64,000 bases of DNA from Occultella kanbiaonis (GTDB lineage: Bacteria; Actinomycetota; Actinomycetes; Actinomycetales; Beutenbergiaceae), in the NCBI RefSeq assembly GCF_009708215.1, contig NZ_CP046175.1:868001-932000 (forward strand). Direction: 5' to 3'. Positions 8,109 through 16,782 of this stretch are shown here, piece by piece (within the stretch, counting starts at the first letter, position 1; each line of letters opens with the position of its first letter). The notes under the pieces are model-generated. The model searched no databases, had not been told where the DNA came from, and saw only the letters and a list, made by a program, of their open reading frames with translations. The translations under genes and the position numbers were made by a program.

Positions 8109-9782
8109 ATGTCAGATCGAACGAGCGTGGCCACGACACCCCTGAGCGCATTCCGCACCGGGGTGATCTGCCTGGCGTTGCTGTTGGAAGGGATGAGCTC
8201 GTCGAGCATCAACGTGCAGATCCACGCCATGGCGACGGACCTGGGGCTGCGGGGAGCCTCGGTGCCGATCGTGGTGGGGGCGTTCCTCCTGGCATATGCC
8301 GGATGCCTCCCGGTGGCCGGACGCATCACGGACGTCTGGAGCCGCCGGGAGGTGTTCCGGCTCGGGGTCGTCCTGTTCGGTGTGGGCTGCATCCTCTGCG
8401 CCCTCGCCCCGGGGGCGGTCCTGCTGGTGGCCGGCCGGCTCGTCCAGGGTGCGGGGGCCGCGCTGAGCGCCCCGGCCGCGCTCGCGCTGATCACCGCGGG
8501 CCTCGGCGAGGGGACCGCTCGCAACCGCGCGGTGGCGATCTACGGCGCGATGGGCGCGGCCGGGTTCTCGCTCGGGCTGGTGCTGCCCGGATTCGTGGTG
8601 GCGCAGGTCGGATGGCGGTGGAGCTTCGTGCTGCTCGTACCGATCGTGGTCGCGGTGCTGGCCGTGACGGCCCGCCTGGCCACGAACGCGCCGGCGGGCG
8701 GCCGGGTGGACGTGCCCGGCGCGGTCGGGCTGACCGCGATCCTCATGCTCACCATGCACGCGCTCGGCGGCATCGGGAGCACGGACGGCGCGGTCCTCGC
8801 GATCGAGTTCGGCCTGGCCGCGGTGGTCCTCGCGTGGCTGATCCGACGCGGCGGGGTGGGTGACTACCCGACGGCGGTGCTCGCCTCGCGCAGGATCCGC
8901 GCCGCCTGCCTTGGGCTGGCCGGGGTGTATGCGGCGGTGTTGTCCTCGATGCTCGCGCTGAGCCTCGGGCTGCAGGGCCAGGGCAGCGATCTGGACGCGT
9001 TCGCGCTCGGCCTGCTGATCCTGCCGCAGCCCGTCGCGTTCACCCTGACCGCGGGTCTCGGGTCCCGGCTCGTGTCCCGGTTCGGACCGGCGCGGGTGCT
9101 GGGCGCCGGCGCAGCGGCGCTCGCCGCGAGCCTGGGGTACCTGGCGGTGGTCGGTGTGCAGCCGCCGTGGGTGGCGACCATGCTGCCCGCGATGGCCGGC
9201 ATCGGGGTGGCGCTCGGGCTGGCGTTCCCGGCCGCGTCCATCGCGGTGGTCGACGCCGCGGCGGAGACGGACCGGGGCACCGCCTCGAGCCTGCTCACCA
9301 CGGCGCAGAACGTGGGCGGTGCGCTCGGGGTCGCGGCGCTGACCGCGCTGGCGCTGCTGCCGAGTACGGACGGTGCGGGCGATGGTGACGCGGTGGTGGT
9401 GCGGGGTGGACCGGACGTCGGAGCTGCCCTGGTCGCCGGGATCGCGATGCTGGGGGTGGCGGTCGCCCTGGCCGCGGCGACCCTCGGCCGGTCCCGGTGG
9501 GCGGCGCGGGTGCGCCGGCGGGGTGCGCACGTGTCGGGCCGTCGTCGGGCCGCGGCGCCGCGGCCAGCGAGCGTGGAGGTGATCGGCACGCGGGTCGCAC
9601 GGGTGGACGCGGCGGGCGAGTGGGTCGCCGCCACGGAGGAGACCAGCACGGGGGCGCCGAGCGCAGCGGTCACGGACGAGCTGCTCGCCCGTGATCGGGC
9701 CGAGCGTGAGCGCGCGGCCCGGCGCCTGTTCGCGAGCCAACATGCCTCGAGGCCGAGCGTGCGGGCCGGCGGCCGACGATGA
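8109..9782 (+). CDS. MFS transporter, DHA2-type drug/proton antiporter
   Basis: This is a 557-residue polytopic protein with many Ala/Leu/Val-rich segments spanning about residues 15-465 and loop motif RITDVWSRREVFRLG between the second and third helices, which matches MFS motif A. The arrangement and length suit the 14-helix DHA2 group. About 85 C-terminal residues are hydrophilic and Arg/Ala-rich, probably cytoplasmic and longer than usual. ATG 8109 is preferred to GTG 8100, as in similar proteins, but no strong ribosome site separates them. Its last codons overlap the start of the HAD phosphatase gene by ATGA, so the two are translationally coupled. Confidence 0.85.
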   Translation: MSDRTSVATTPLSAFRTGVICLALLLEGMSSSSINVQIHAMATDLGLRGASVPIVVGAFLLAYAGCLPVAGRITDVWSRREVFRLGVVLFGVGCILCALAPGAVLLVAGRLVQGAGAALSAPAALALITAGLGEGTARNRAVAIYGAMGAAGFSLGLVLPGFVVAQVGWRWSFVLLVPIVVAVLAVTARLATNAPAGGRVDVPGAVGLTAILMLTMHALGGIGSTDGAVLAIEFGLAAVVLAWLIRRGGVGDYPTAVLASRRIRAACLGLAGVYAAVLSSMLALSLGLQGQGSDLDAFALGLLILPQPVAFTLTAGLGSRLVSRFGPARVLGAGAAALAASLGYLAVVGVQPPWVATMLPAMAGIGVALGLAFPAASIAVVDAAAETDRGTASSLLTTAQNVGGALGVAALTALALLPSTDGAGDGDAVVVRGGPDVGAALVAGIAMLGVAVALAAATLGRSRWAARVRRRGAHVSGRRRAAAPRPASVEVIGTRVARVDAAGEWVAATEETSTGAPSAAVTDELLARDRAERERAARRLFASQHASRPSVRAGGRR

Positions 9783-10642
9783 GGACGATCGTCACGGACC
9801 TGGACGGCACCATCGCGTTCGGCGGGTGCCGCCCGGTCCGGGCGATTCGCTCCGCGCTGTTCGCTCTCGCGGCCGCGCCGGACACCCGGGTGGTGCTGGC
9901 CACCTCCCGCACCCCGCGGTGCATCGGAGACTGGTTCGGCCCCCGGGCGCACCGGTTCGACCTCGTCTGCTGCAACGGTGCGCTCGTCGTGGCCCGGTCC
10001 GGCGCGGCGGTGACCCGGACCGCGATCCCGGCCACCGCCGTCGGGCACATCGTGGCGGCGCTGGGCGCCGCCGGCGCCGCCTACTGCCTGGAGTACGGGC
10101 ACGAGTTCGTCGCCACCGACCACGACTCGCTGCCCTGGTGGGGCACCCGGCACCGCCGGGTGCTGGCCCCCGGGCGGGTGCCGGACCTGGCCGGCGTGGT
10201 CAAGGTGACAGTGGCCCGCACGCAGGGCTGGGCGCGGACGTTCGGCGCGCTCGAGGGCGTGGACGTCTTTCCCCACGAGACCGGGGACCTGGACGTCGTG
10301 GCCGGCGGTGTGGACAAGGCGGCCGCGCTCGCCGGCCTGCTCGGCGGCACCAGCACGGCCGTGCTGGCATTCGGCAACGATCGCAACGACCTGGCCCTGC
10401 TGCGGGCCGCGGACCGGGCCGTCGTGGTCGGTGCCGGACTCGTTGAGCTGGACGGGCTGCCCGCCGTGCGCCGCGTGGCCGCGAGCCCGGACGCGGTGCT
10501 CGCCGCACTGCGAGCCGGGGCCCGTCAGATCGTCGACGTCGTCCCGGCCGGCCCGGCGACGACGTCCGCCGTCACGGCACCGCCGGTTGCCCCCATCGCC
10601 GCGGTCAGCGCCGCGAGCCGCGCGGCGGCCAGGTCCGGGTAG
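9779..10642 (+). CDS. HAD-superfamily (Cof-like) phosphatase
   Basis: This 287-residue protein begins with HAD motif I as TDLDGTIAFG. Motif II is LATSRTP, with a lysine region in KVTVARTQG or VDKAAAL and motif IV as AFGNDRNDLALL. The cap placement fits the IIB (Cof/sucrose-phosphatase-like) subgroup, which hydrolyses small sugar or nucleotide phosphates. The last 40 or so residues are Ala/Val/Pro-rich and fall in DNA that also encodes the C-terminus of the convergent AfsR-type regulator, a 118-bp antisense overlap. It is coupled by ATGA to the MFS gene upstream. Confidence 0.82.
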   Translation: MRTIVTDLDGTIAFGGCRPVRAIRSALFALAAAPDTRVVLATSRTPRCIGDWFGPRAHRFDLVCCNGALVVARSGAAVTRTAIPATAVGHIVAALGAAGAAYCLEYGHEFVATDHDSLPWWGTRHRRVLAPGRVPDLAGVVKVTVARTQGWARTFGALEGVDVFPHETGDLDVVAGGVDKAAALAGLLGGTSTAVLAFGNDRNDLALLRAADRAVVVGAGLVELDGLPAVRRVAASPDAVLAALRAGARQIVDVVPAGPATTSAVTAPPVAPIAAVSAASRAAARSG

Positions 10643-13545
10643 CGCCCCACCCGCTCGTAGGCCGCGTACTGCTGCACCGCACGGGCGTAGTGACGGGCCG
10701 CCGCACGCAGGTCGCCGAGCGCCTCGTAGGTGCGGCCGAGGTGCCGGTGCCCATCGGCGTGCTCCGGGAGCGCACGGGCCCGGGCGGCCAGCGCGAGGGC
10801 CTCCTGGTGACGCGCGAGGGCGGTGCCGTGATCACCGCGGCGGGCATCCACCATGCCGCGGACGTTGATCATCCGCGGCACCAGCCCCGTCTCCCGGATC
10901 TGGTGGGCGAGCCGGAGCCCCTCGTCGACGAGCGCCTCGGCGCGGTCGAGGTCGTTGTCCTCACCGGCGAGGAGCCCCTGCCAGCACAACGCCGCCGGCT
11001 CGCTGCGCCGCAGCTGGCGTTCGCGGACCAGGGTGGACAACTCGTCGGCGTAGCGGCGGGCGGCGGTCAGGTCAAGCCATTCGACGGCGTACGAGGCGAG
11101 CCGGTCGAGGATCATGGCCCGCTCGTCGTCGTCGCGTTCGGCCCGGGCGATCACGAGCGCCTCCTGCATGAGGCGCTGCCCCTCGGCGATCCGGCCGAGC
11201 CCGATGATCGTGGCGCCGAGCTCGCAGAGGGCGCGCGAACGGTTCAGGGTGTGCCCGGACTCGACGAAGAGCGCCAGCGCCTCGCGGAAGAGCTCCTCGG
11301 CCCGGGTGCGGTGCCCGAGCTCGTACTGGTAGCAGCCGAGGTTGAACACCGCGACGGACTCCCGCTCCCGGTTCCCGGCTGCGCGCAGCGACTCACGCGC
11401 CTTCTCGGTCCGCCGGATGGCACCGTCGCGCTCGCCCAGATTGCTCAGGACGGCGGCGAGCGACACCTCCATGGCGGGCACGTCCTCGGCGTCCTCGGCC
11501 TCGGACTCAACGGACTGGGTGAGCAGGTCCGCGCACTCGTCGAGGTAGCCCTGGGCGTACAGCAGCGGGATCGTGGCCTGGGCGAGCGGGATCAGCCCTC
11601 CGACCCCGGCGGCCCGGGCCGCGAACGCCACCTGGACCAGGTCCGTGCGCCGCTGCTCTGGCCAGTTCGCGGCCAGGCTCGCGGACTCGAACGGCGAGCG
11701 GACGCCGTCGGTGTATTCGGCCCGGTGTGGCGCCCGGGGCGGATCCCAGGTGTCGTGGGCGAGGAAGGCCGTGGTGGTGAGGTGCCGCACCAGGCGGGCC
11801 AGGGCGTCCTGTCGCTGCACCGTGCCGAGGCCGTGCTCGGCCAGTTCGCGGGTGTAGGCCGCGAGCACGTCGTGCTGGGTGAAGGCGCCGGTCTCGGTCG
11901 GCTCCACGAGGTGCATCCGGACCAGGGTGTCCATGCCGCGCCGGGCGGCGGCGAGGTCGATGTCCGCCAGCGCGGCCAGGTCGGCGGTCTCCAGGCTCGT
12001 GCCCGGGAACACGCCCAGGTACTGCAGCAGCGACCGGTCCGGCTCGGTCAGGTTCTCGTAGGACCAGCTCAGCACCGAGCGGATCCCGGCGTCGGGATCT
12101 CCGGCGGCGTCGAGGAGGTCAAGGCGGGTGCGGTGGTCGTCGAGCTCCGCGAGCAGGTCCGCCGTCGGCTGGGTTCCGGTGCCGATCCGCTCGACGAGCA
12201 GGCGCAGCGTCAGCGGCAGGTAGCCGCACCGCTTCGCCAGCGCGGGCAGGAACTCCTGGTCCTGCGTGTGCGCGGCGAGCAGTGCGACGGCGTCGGCCTC
12301 GGTGAGCCCGCCGAGGTCGACCCGTGGCACGCCGTCGCGCCCGACCAGACCGGGCAGCGCATGGCGGCTGGTTACGAGCAGGACCGACGTGCCACCGCCG
12401 GGCAGCAACGGGCGCACCTGATCGGGTTCGCCGGCGTTGTCCGCGACCAGCAGCAGCCGGCGCTCGGCGGTCAGCGAGCGCAGCACGGCGGACCTGCCGT
12501 CGAGATCGCTCGGGATCAGGTCGCTGTTCACGCCGAGGGCGAGCAACCAGGACGCGATCACCCCGCTCGCCGTGAGCGGCGGTCTGGCGCTGAACCCGCT
12601 CAGGTCGGCGTACAGCCGGCCGTCCGGGTACTCCTCGAGGTGCTCGTGCGCCCACTGCAGCGCGAGGGAGGTCTTGCCGGCGCCCGCCGGTCCCGCGATC
12701 AGCGCGGCCCCCGCGCCGGAGCGGACGGCGCGCTCGAGCACCGCCAGGTCGGCCCGCCGGCCGACGAATCCGGCGACGGCGGGGAGGAGCTGGTTCGGAC
12801 GCTGCCGGACCGTTGTCGGTGCGGCGGCCTCGCCGGAGAGCACGAGGGCGTGCACCCCGCGCAGCTCCGGCCCGGGTTCCACGCCAAGTTCGTCGGCGAG
12901 TGCACGATGGGTGCGGCGGTAGTGCTCGAGCGCGTCGGCCTGTCGGCCGGCGCGGTACAGGCCGGTCATGAGCAGCCCCTGGAGTCGTTCGCGGAGCGGG
13001 TGCCGGGCCGCCAGCGCGGCGAGGTCGCTGAGAACCGCGGCGTGGTTGTGGTGGCCGAGTTCCACCGTGTACCTGACCTCGAGGAGCTCCAGGTCGAGCT
13101 CGGTCAGCCGCCACGCCTCGGCATGCACCGCGTCGCCGTCGAGGCCCTCGTACGCCGCGCCTCGCCAGAGTTCCTGTGCCGCGGCCGCGAGCGGGAGCAT
13201 CTGGGTGTGATCGAGCCCGGGTGCGAGGGCGCGGCTGCGGAGCGACTCGAACCGGGTCGCGTCGAACTCGTCGGCGTCGGCGCGCAGGACGTACCCGTCG
13301 GGGCCGTGGCTGAGCCGGTCGGGGTCGTCGAGCACCTTGCGCAGGCGGTGCAGGTGGACCTGGAGGCGGCCGGGGCCGCCCTCGGGCTCGCCCGGCCAGG
13401 CTGCCTCGGCGAGCACGCCGGGGGTGACGGGCCGGTTGACGTGGGCGAGCAGGTGCGCGAGCAGGGTGCGCTGAAGCCGACCCGACGGTGTCACGTCCGT
13501 GTCGCCGTCGAGGACCTGCAGCGGGCCCAATACCCCAAAACGCAT
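10525..13545 (-). CDS. AfsR/DnrI-type (SARP) regulator with NB-ARC ATPase and TPR domains
   Basis: This 1006-residue regulator starts MRFGVLGPLQVLDGD, the usual opening of the OmpR-like winged helix in SARP proteins (about 1-95). The bacterial transcriptional activation domain follows (about 95-245, ending DELGVEPGPELR). An NB-ARC-type ATPase carries the P-loop AGPAGAGKTSLA near residue 290, and helical TPR-like repeats fill about 600-1000. Such proteins activate nearby biosynthetic or catabolic genes and their ATPase acts as a switch. It is divergent from the alpha-galactosidase gene across 162 bp, so that gene is the obvious candidate target (inference). Its 3' end overlaps the HAD phosphatase gene by 118 bp. 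Confidence 0.88.
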   Translation of the reverse strand: MRFGVLGPLQVLDGDTDVTPSGRLQRTLLAHLLAHVNRPVTPGVLAEAAWPGEPEGGPGRLQVHLHRLRKVLDDPDRLSHGPDGYVLRADADEFDATRFESLRSRALAPGLDHTQMLPLAAAAQELWRGAAYEGLDGDAVHAEAWRLTELDLELLEVRYTVELGHHNHAAVLSDLAALAARHPLRERLQGLLMTGLYRAGRQADALEHYRRTHRALADELGVEPGPELRGVHALVLSGEAAAPTTVRQRPNQLLPAVAGFVGRRADLAVLERAVRSGAGAALIAGPAGAGKTSLALQWAHEHLEEYPDGRLYADLSGFSARPPLTASGVIASWLLALGVNSDLIPSDLDGRSAVLRSLTAERRLLLVADNAGEPDQVRPLLPGGGTSVLLVTSRHALPGLVGRDGVPRVDLGGLTEADAVALLAAHTQDQEFLPALAKRCGYLPLTLRLLVERIGTGTQPTADLLAELDDHRTRLDLLDAAGDPDAGIRSVLSWSYENLTEPDRSLLQYLGVFPGTSLETADLAALADIDLAAARRGMDTLVRMHLVEPTETGAFTQHDVLAAYTRELAEHGLGTVQRQDALARLVRHLTTTAFLAHDTWDPPRAPHRAEYTDGVRSPFESASLAANWPEQRRTDLVQVAFAARAAGVGGLIPLAQATIPLLYAQGYLDECADLLTQSVESEAEDAEDVPAMEVSLAAVLSNLGERDGAIRRTEKARESLRAAGNRERESVAVFNLGCYQYELGHRTRAEELFREALALFVESGHTLNRSRALCELGATIIGLGRIAEGQRLMQEALVIARAERDDDERAMILDRLASYAVEWLDLTAARRYADELSTLVRERQLRRSEPAALCWQGLLAGEDNDLDRAEALVDEGLRLAHQIRETGLVPRMINVRGMVDARRGDHGTALARHQEALALAARARALPEHADGHRHLGRTYEALGDLRAAARHYARAVQQYAAYERVGRYPDLAAARLAALTAAMGATGGAVTADVVAGPAGTTSTI

Positions 13546-13629
13546 GCCGCGCGATTCACCCCCGGTTGGTGCGCCCCAGCGCGTGTCCGCTCGATCATGC
13601 TCCTGCGCGGCCGGGAAAGGAAGGGCGAT

Positions 13630-13635
13630 TACGCT
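13630..13635 (+). promoter_or_regulatory. Candidate -10 box for the alpha-galactosidase gene
   Basis: TACGCT fits TANNNT and lies 72 bp before the ATG at 13708, inside the gap shared with the divergent SARP gene. I see no convincing -35 element, which would fit a promoter that needs an activator. Confidence 0.35.
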
Positions 13636-13707
13636 GCAGCGAGCGTGCTCGAACCGCGCTGCTCCGTCACCGCCGACCCGCCGCCCGACCCACCAGGAGT
13701 CATCCGC

Positions 13708-15408
13708 ATGACCGTCGATCCGCGTCCGTCCGCCGCACACCGTGCCGTTGCCCTCCCGCATCCGGCCGAGCCGGTCGCCGTGTTCGTCCAGGACCTGCCC
13801 GGCGGCGCACTGACGGCCGCCCGCCCGGCCGGACCGGGACGCTGGGCCGCCGGCGGGATCGAGGTCGCGGTCACGGCCGACGGCGGCGCCGCCCGGGTGA
13901 GCATCGACTCGGCCACCACCGTGTCCCGGGTTGCGGTGCGCTGGAGGCACACCCTCGCCGAGGATGCGCTGATCCTCGGGGACGCCTGGGAGCGCGGCTA
14001 CGGCGACCTGCAGTGGCGGCACCACCAGAGCGAGCGACTGCTGCCCTGGTACTGGCTCGCGCACACCCCGGGCGACGGCGTCACCACCGGCTTCGGCGTG
14101 GACGTCGCCGCCGGCGCGTTCTGCTCCTGGTCGATGGACGAGGCCGGGTTCACGCTCTGGCTGGACGCCCGCAGCGGCGGCGGGCCGACGACCCTCGCCG
14201 GCCGCACCCTCGAGGCGGCGACGGTACGCAGGTTCGGTGGGCCGGACGCCGTCGGCACCGGCGACGCCAGCAAGGACACCAGCACGGCCACCACCGGCTC
14301 GCCGTGGCGGGCCGCCCACCTCGCCGTGGCCACGATGGCGAGCCCACTGACCCGGGCGACCTCCGCCGTCGGGCCGGTTGTCGGTGCGAACAACTGGTAC
14401 TACGCCTACGGCACCGACTTCGACGAGGCGGCCGTGCTGACCGACGCCCGCACCGTCGTCGAGCTCGCGGACGGGCACCCGGTCCGGCCGTTCAGCGTCA
14501 TCGACGCCGGCTGGAGCCCGGGTGGGGTGGCGCCGGGCGGCCCGTGGCACGCCGGGTTGCCGGGCGTCTTCGACGACATGGCGGCGACGGCAGCCAGGAT
14601 CACGGAGATCGGCGCGCGCCCGGGTCTGTGGACCCGGCCGCTGCTCGAGCGCGGAACCGAGCCGGTGCACACCGTGCTCGGGCCAGGTGGCCCGGGGGAG
14701 TGGGCCCTCGACCCGTCGGCGCCGGACGTGCTGGCCGGCATCGAGGAGGACTTCGCGCGGTACCGCGAGTGGGGCTACGAGCTCGTCAAGCACGACTTCT
14801 CGACCTATGACACGTTCGGCCGGTTCGGACCGGCCATGGGCGCGAGCCTGACCGACCCGGGCCGCCGCCTCGCCGACCCGACACGCACCACGGCGGAGGT
14901 GCTGGTGGCCTTCTACCGCCGGATCCGCGAGGCGGCCGGTGACATGGTGGTGATCGGCTGCAACACCGTCGGGCACCTGGCGGCCGGGCTGGAGGACGTG
15001 CACCGCACCGGGGACGACACGTCCGGTCACGACTGGGAGCGGACCCGGCGGATGGGCGTGAACACCCTGGCGTTCCGGATGCCGCAGCACGGGCGGTTCT
15101 TCACGGCCGACGCGGACTGCGTACCGTCCACGGCGCGCACGCCGTGGGAGCACAACCGGGTGTTCCTGGACCTGATCGCCCGGTCCGGAACCGCACTGTT
15201 CTGCTCCATCGACCCGGCGACGCGGACCGACGCGGTGGACGCCGACCTGCGCGCGGCACTACGCCTCGCCCTCGACGGCGGCGAGAGCGGCGGCATCGAG
15301 CCGCTGGACTGGCTGAGCACCACGACCCCGCGGCGCTGGCGCACCGCCGACGGGGACCTCGAGGTGGACTGGACCTCGCCCTGGGGGGTGGAGCCCGGCG
15401 CCTGCTGA
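13708..15408 (+). CDS. Alpha-galactosidase-like glycoside hydrolase (clan GH-D)
   Basis: This 566-residue protein has no signal peptide, so it should act in the cytoplasm. A beta-rich N-terminal half precedes a TIM-barrel region. The barrel includes VIDAGWSPGG, then ELVKHDFSTYD (Lys-x-Asp typical of the nucleophile strand) and HRTGDDTSG, which fits the acid/base loop of GH27/36-type enzymes. AGGAG lies upstream of ATG 13708. The likely substrate is an alpha-galactoside, but closely related families act on other sugars. It is divergent from the SARP regulator and converges on the dioxygenase gene with an 18-bp gap. Confidence 0.75.
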   Translation: MTVDPRPSAAHRAVALPHPAEPVAVFVQDLPGGALTAARPAGPGRWAAGGIEVAVTADGGAARVSIDSATTVSRVAVRWRHTLAEDALILGDAWERGYGDLQWRHHQSERLLPWYWLAHTPGDGVTTGFGVDVAAGAFCSWSMDEAGFTLWLDARSGGGPTTLAGRTLEAATVRRFGGPDAVGTGDASKDTSTATTGSPWRAAHLAVATMASPLTRATSAVGPVVGANNWYYAYGTDFDEAAVLTDARTVVELADGHPVRPFSVIDAGWSPGGVAPGGPWHAGLPGVFDDMAATAARITEIGARPGLWTRPLLERGTEPVHTVLGPGGPGEWALDPSAPDVLAGIEEDFARYREWGYELVKHDFSTYDTFGRFGPAMGASLTDPGRRLADPTRTTAEVLVAFYRRIREAAGDMVVIGCNTVGHLAAGLEDVHRTGDDTSGHDWERTRRMGVNTLAFRMPQHGRFFTADADCVPSTARTPWEHNRVFLDLIARSGTALFCSIDPATRTDAVDADLRAALRLALDGGESGGIEPLDWLSTTTPRRWRTADGDLEVDWTSPWGVEPGAC

Positions 15409-15426
15409 CCCGCTCGGGCTGCTGCG

Positions 15427-16452
15427 TCAGATCCCGATCGTGAGCGTCGAGACGTAGCCACCCGAGGCGTCCCCGCTGACCGTGGCCAGCTGGGTGATCC
15501 CGCCGTCCTCGCCGAACACGTTGTCGCTGGTGAGGCTGGTCCCGGAGAGGTTGCGGATGCTGCCGGGGTAGTCGGCCTGGCTGTACACGGCCTCGCAGAC
15601 CTCCTGCGGAAGGGCGATCTGGGAGGTCTTCAGGATCCGGCCGTTGCTGGTCGCGTTCGCCAGGGACTCGTAGACCTCGAAGTGGATGTGTGGCCACCGG
15701 CCGGAGTAGCAGCCGGGAAAGATCGAGGTGAACGTGACGGTGCCGTCCGCCGCCGTCTCCTGGACGCCGCGCAGGTAGTTCTCGTTCTCGACACCGCTGG
15801 AGTACAGGGAGTAGTTCCCCTCGGCGTCGCAGTGCCACGCGTAGATGGCCAGGCCCGGCATGACCAGCCCGGTCGCGGCATCCCGGACGGTCAGTGAGAA
15901 CGTCAGCGGAACCCCCTGCGCCGTGGTCGTGGAGGCGCCGAAGCTTGACCGGATGTCCGAACGCACGATGCCGGAGTCGTCCAGCACGTTCACCCCGTTC
16001 GAGCCGTCCGCCGGATAGGGGCCCTGCGTCTCGTCGGGAACCTCCGTGACCGATACCGCGTCCGCGGTGCTCGGGTCGGTGGTCGGGTCCGACGAGCCCG
16101 ACGGCGTGGCCGACGTGGGCGCCGACGTCGGGCCGGTCCCGGTCGCGCCGCTCGTGCAGGCCGCGAGCAGTCCGACCCCCGCCGCGCCGAACAACCCGAG
16201 TGCGGTGCGCCGGTCGAACAGGGTCCCGAGGTCGTAGACGAGGCCGCGGTCCTCCTCGTCGAGGACGTTGCCGTCCGCGTCGAGCCACTCCTCCTGCTCG
16301 GTGGTGCTCGCCTCGTCCGCCCCCGGTCGCGTTCCCGGATCCGCCGCCGGCTGACCCTCCACCCGGATCGCCGTCGGGCCCGAGCCCGGTCGTCTCGAGC
16401 GGGTGGTCCGCCGCAGGGGACCAAGGATCGTGCTTCGCCGCCTGTTGAACAT
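15427..16452 (-). CDS. Intradiol ring-cleavage dioxygenase-like Tat lipoprotein
   Basis: This 341-residue protein carries an internal export signal. DRRTALGLFG (Arg81-Arg82) is followed by a hydrophobic stretch and lipobox LLAAC with Cys99, so a twin-arginine lipoprotein with an unusually long 80-residue acidic leader is predicted. The exported part keeps the Fe(III) ligands of the protocatechuate/catechol dioxygenase family: a tyrosine in ETQGPYPADG, then CYSGRWPHIHFEV with one Tyr and two His. Exported members are known in actinomycetes, but their substrates are poorly defined. The ATG at 16452 has AAGG upstream; a later start nearer the signal is possible. Confidence 0.78.
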   Translation of the reverse strand: MFNRRRSTILGPLRRTTRSRRPGSGPTAIRVEGQPAADPGTRPGADEASTTEQEEWLDADGNVLDEEDRGLVYDLGTLFDRRTALGLFGAAGVGLLAACTSGATGTGPTSAPTSATPSGSSDPTTDPSTADAVSVTEVPDETQGPYPADGSNGVNVLDDSGIVRSDIRSSFGASTTTAQGVPLTFSLTVRDAATGLVMPGLAIYAWHCDAEGNYSLYSSGVENENYLRGVQETAADGTVTFTSIFPGCYSGRWPHIHFEVYESLANATSNGRILKTSQIALPQEVCEAVYSQADYPGSIRNLSGTSLTSDNVFGEDGGITQLATVSGDASGGYVSTLTIGI

Positions 16453-16782
16453 GTTCGCTCGCCTTCTCGTGATCGGTGCGCCGGCGCGCCCTACGGTGAG
16501 TGTGGGGACGCCGGCTGGCCCGGTCCTGGGCGGATCTTGAGAGGTCGCTGAGGGCGGCGTGAGCGAGCCGACGAGGTTTCGGGCCCGGCGATCGCGGCGG
16601 CGCCGGCCTGGTTCCGCTGGCGCAAGATGCGGGTGGCGTGGGGTTCGATCGATATTTCGGGTCAGTGGAGTCGTAGGGGTGCCGGCCCGAGCGATCGCGT
16701 ATCAACCGGGCCCGGCCGCGCCTCTTCCTGCTACCCGGCCCCCACCACCGGATCCCCCGACTCCCCGAGAGGACCGACGTCG
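16453..16782. other. 330-bp divergent gap, no gene seen
   Basis: This stretch separates the dioxygenase gene and the acyl-ACP-reductase-like gene. It should hold both promoters, but I find no clear TANNNT box at a good distance from either start and no repeat. GAGAGG before 16783 is the ribosome site of the rightward gene. Confidence 0.5.

Noticed and set aside
10690-15408. A 4.7-kb open frame on the plus strand and a 4.6-kb one on the minus strand over the same DNA
   Set aside because: Only 13708-15408 (plus) and 10525-13545 (minus) read as known families. The rest are shadows caused by high GC in the third codon position.
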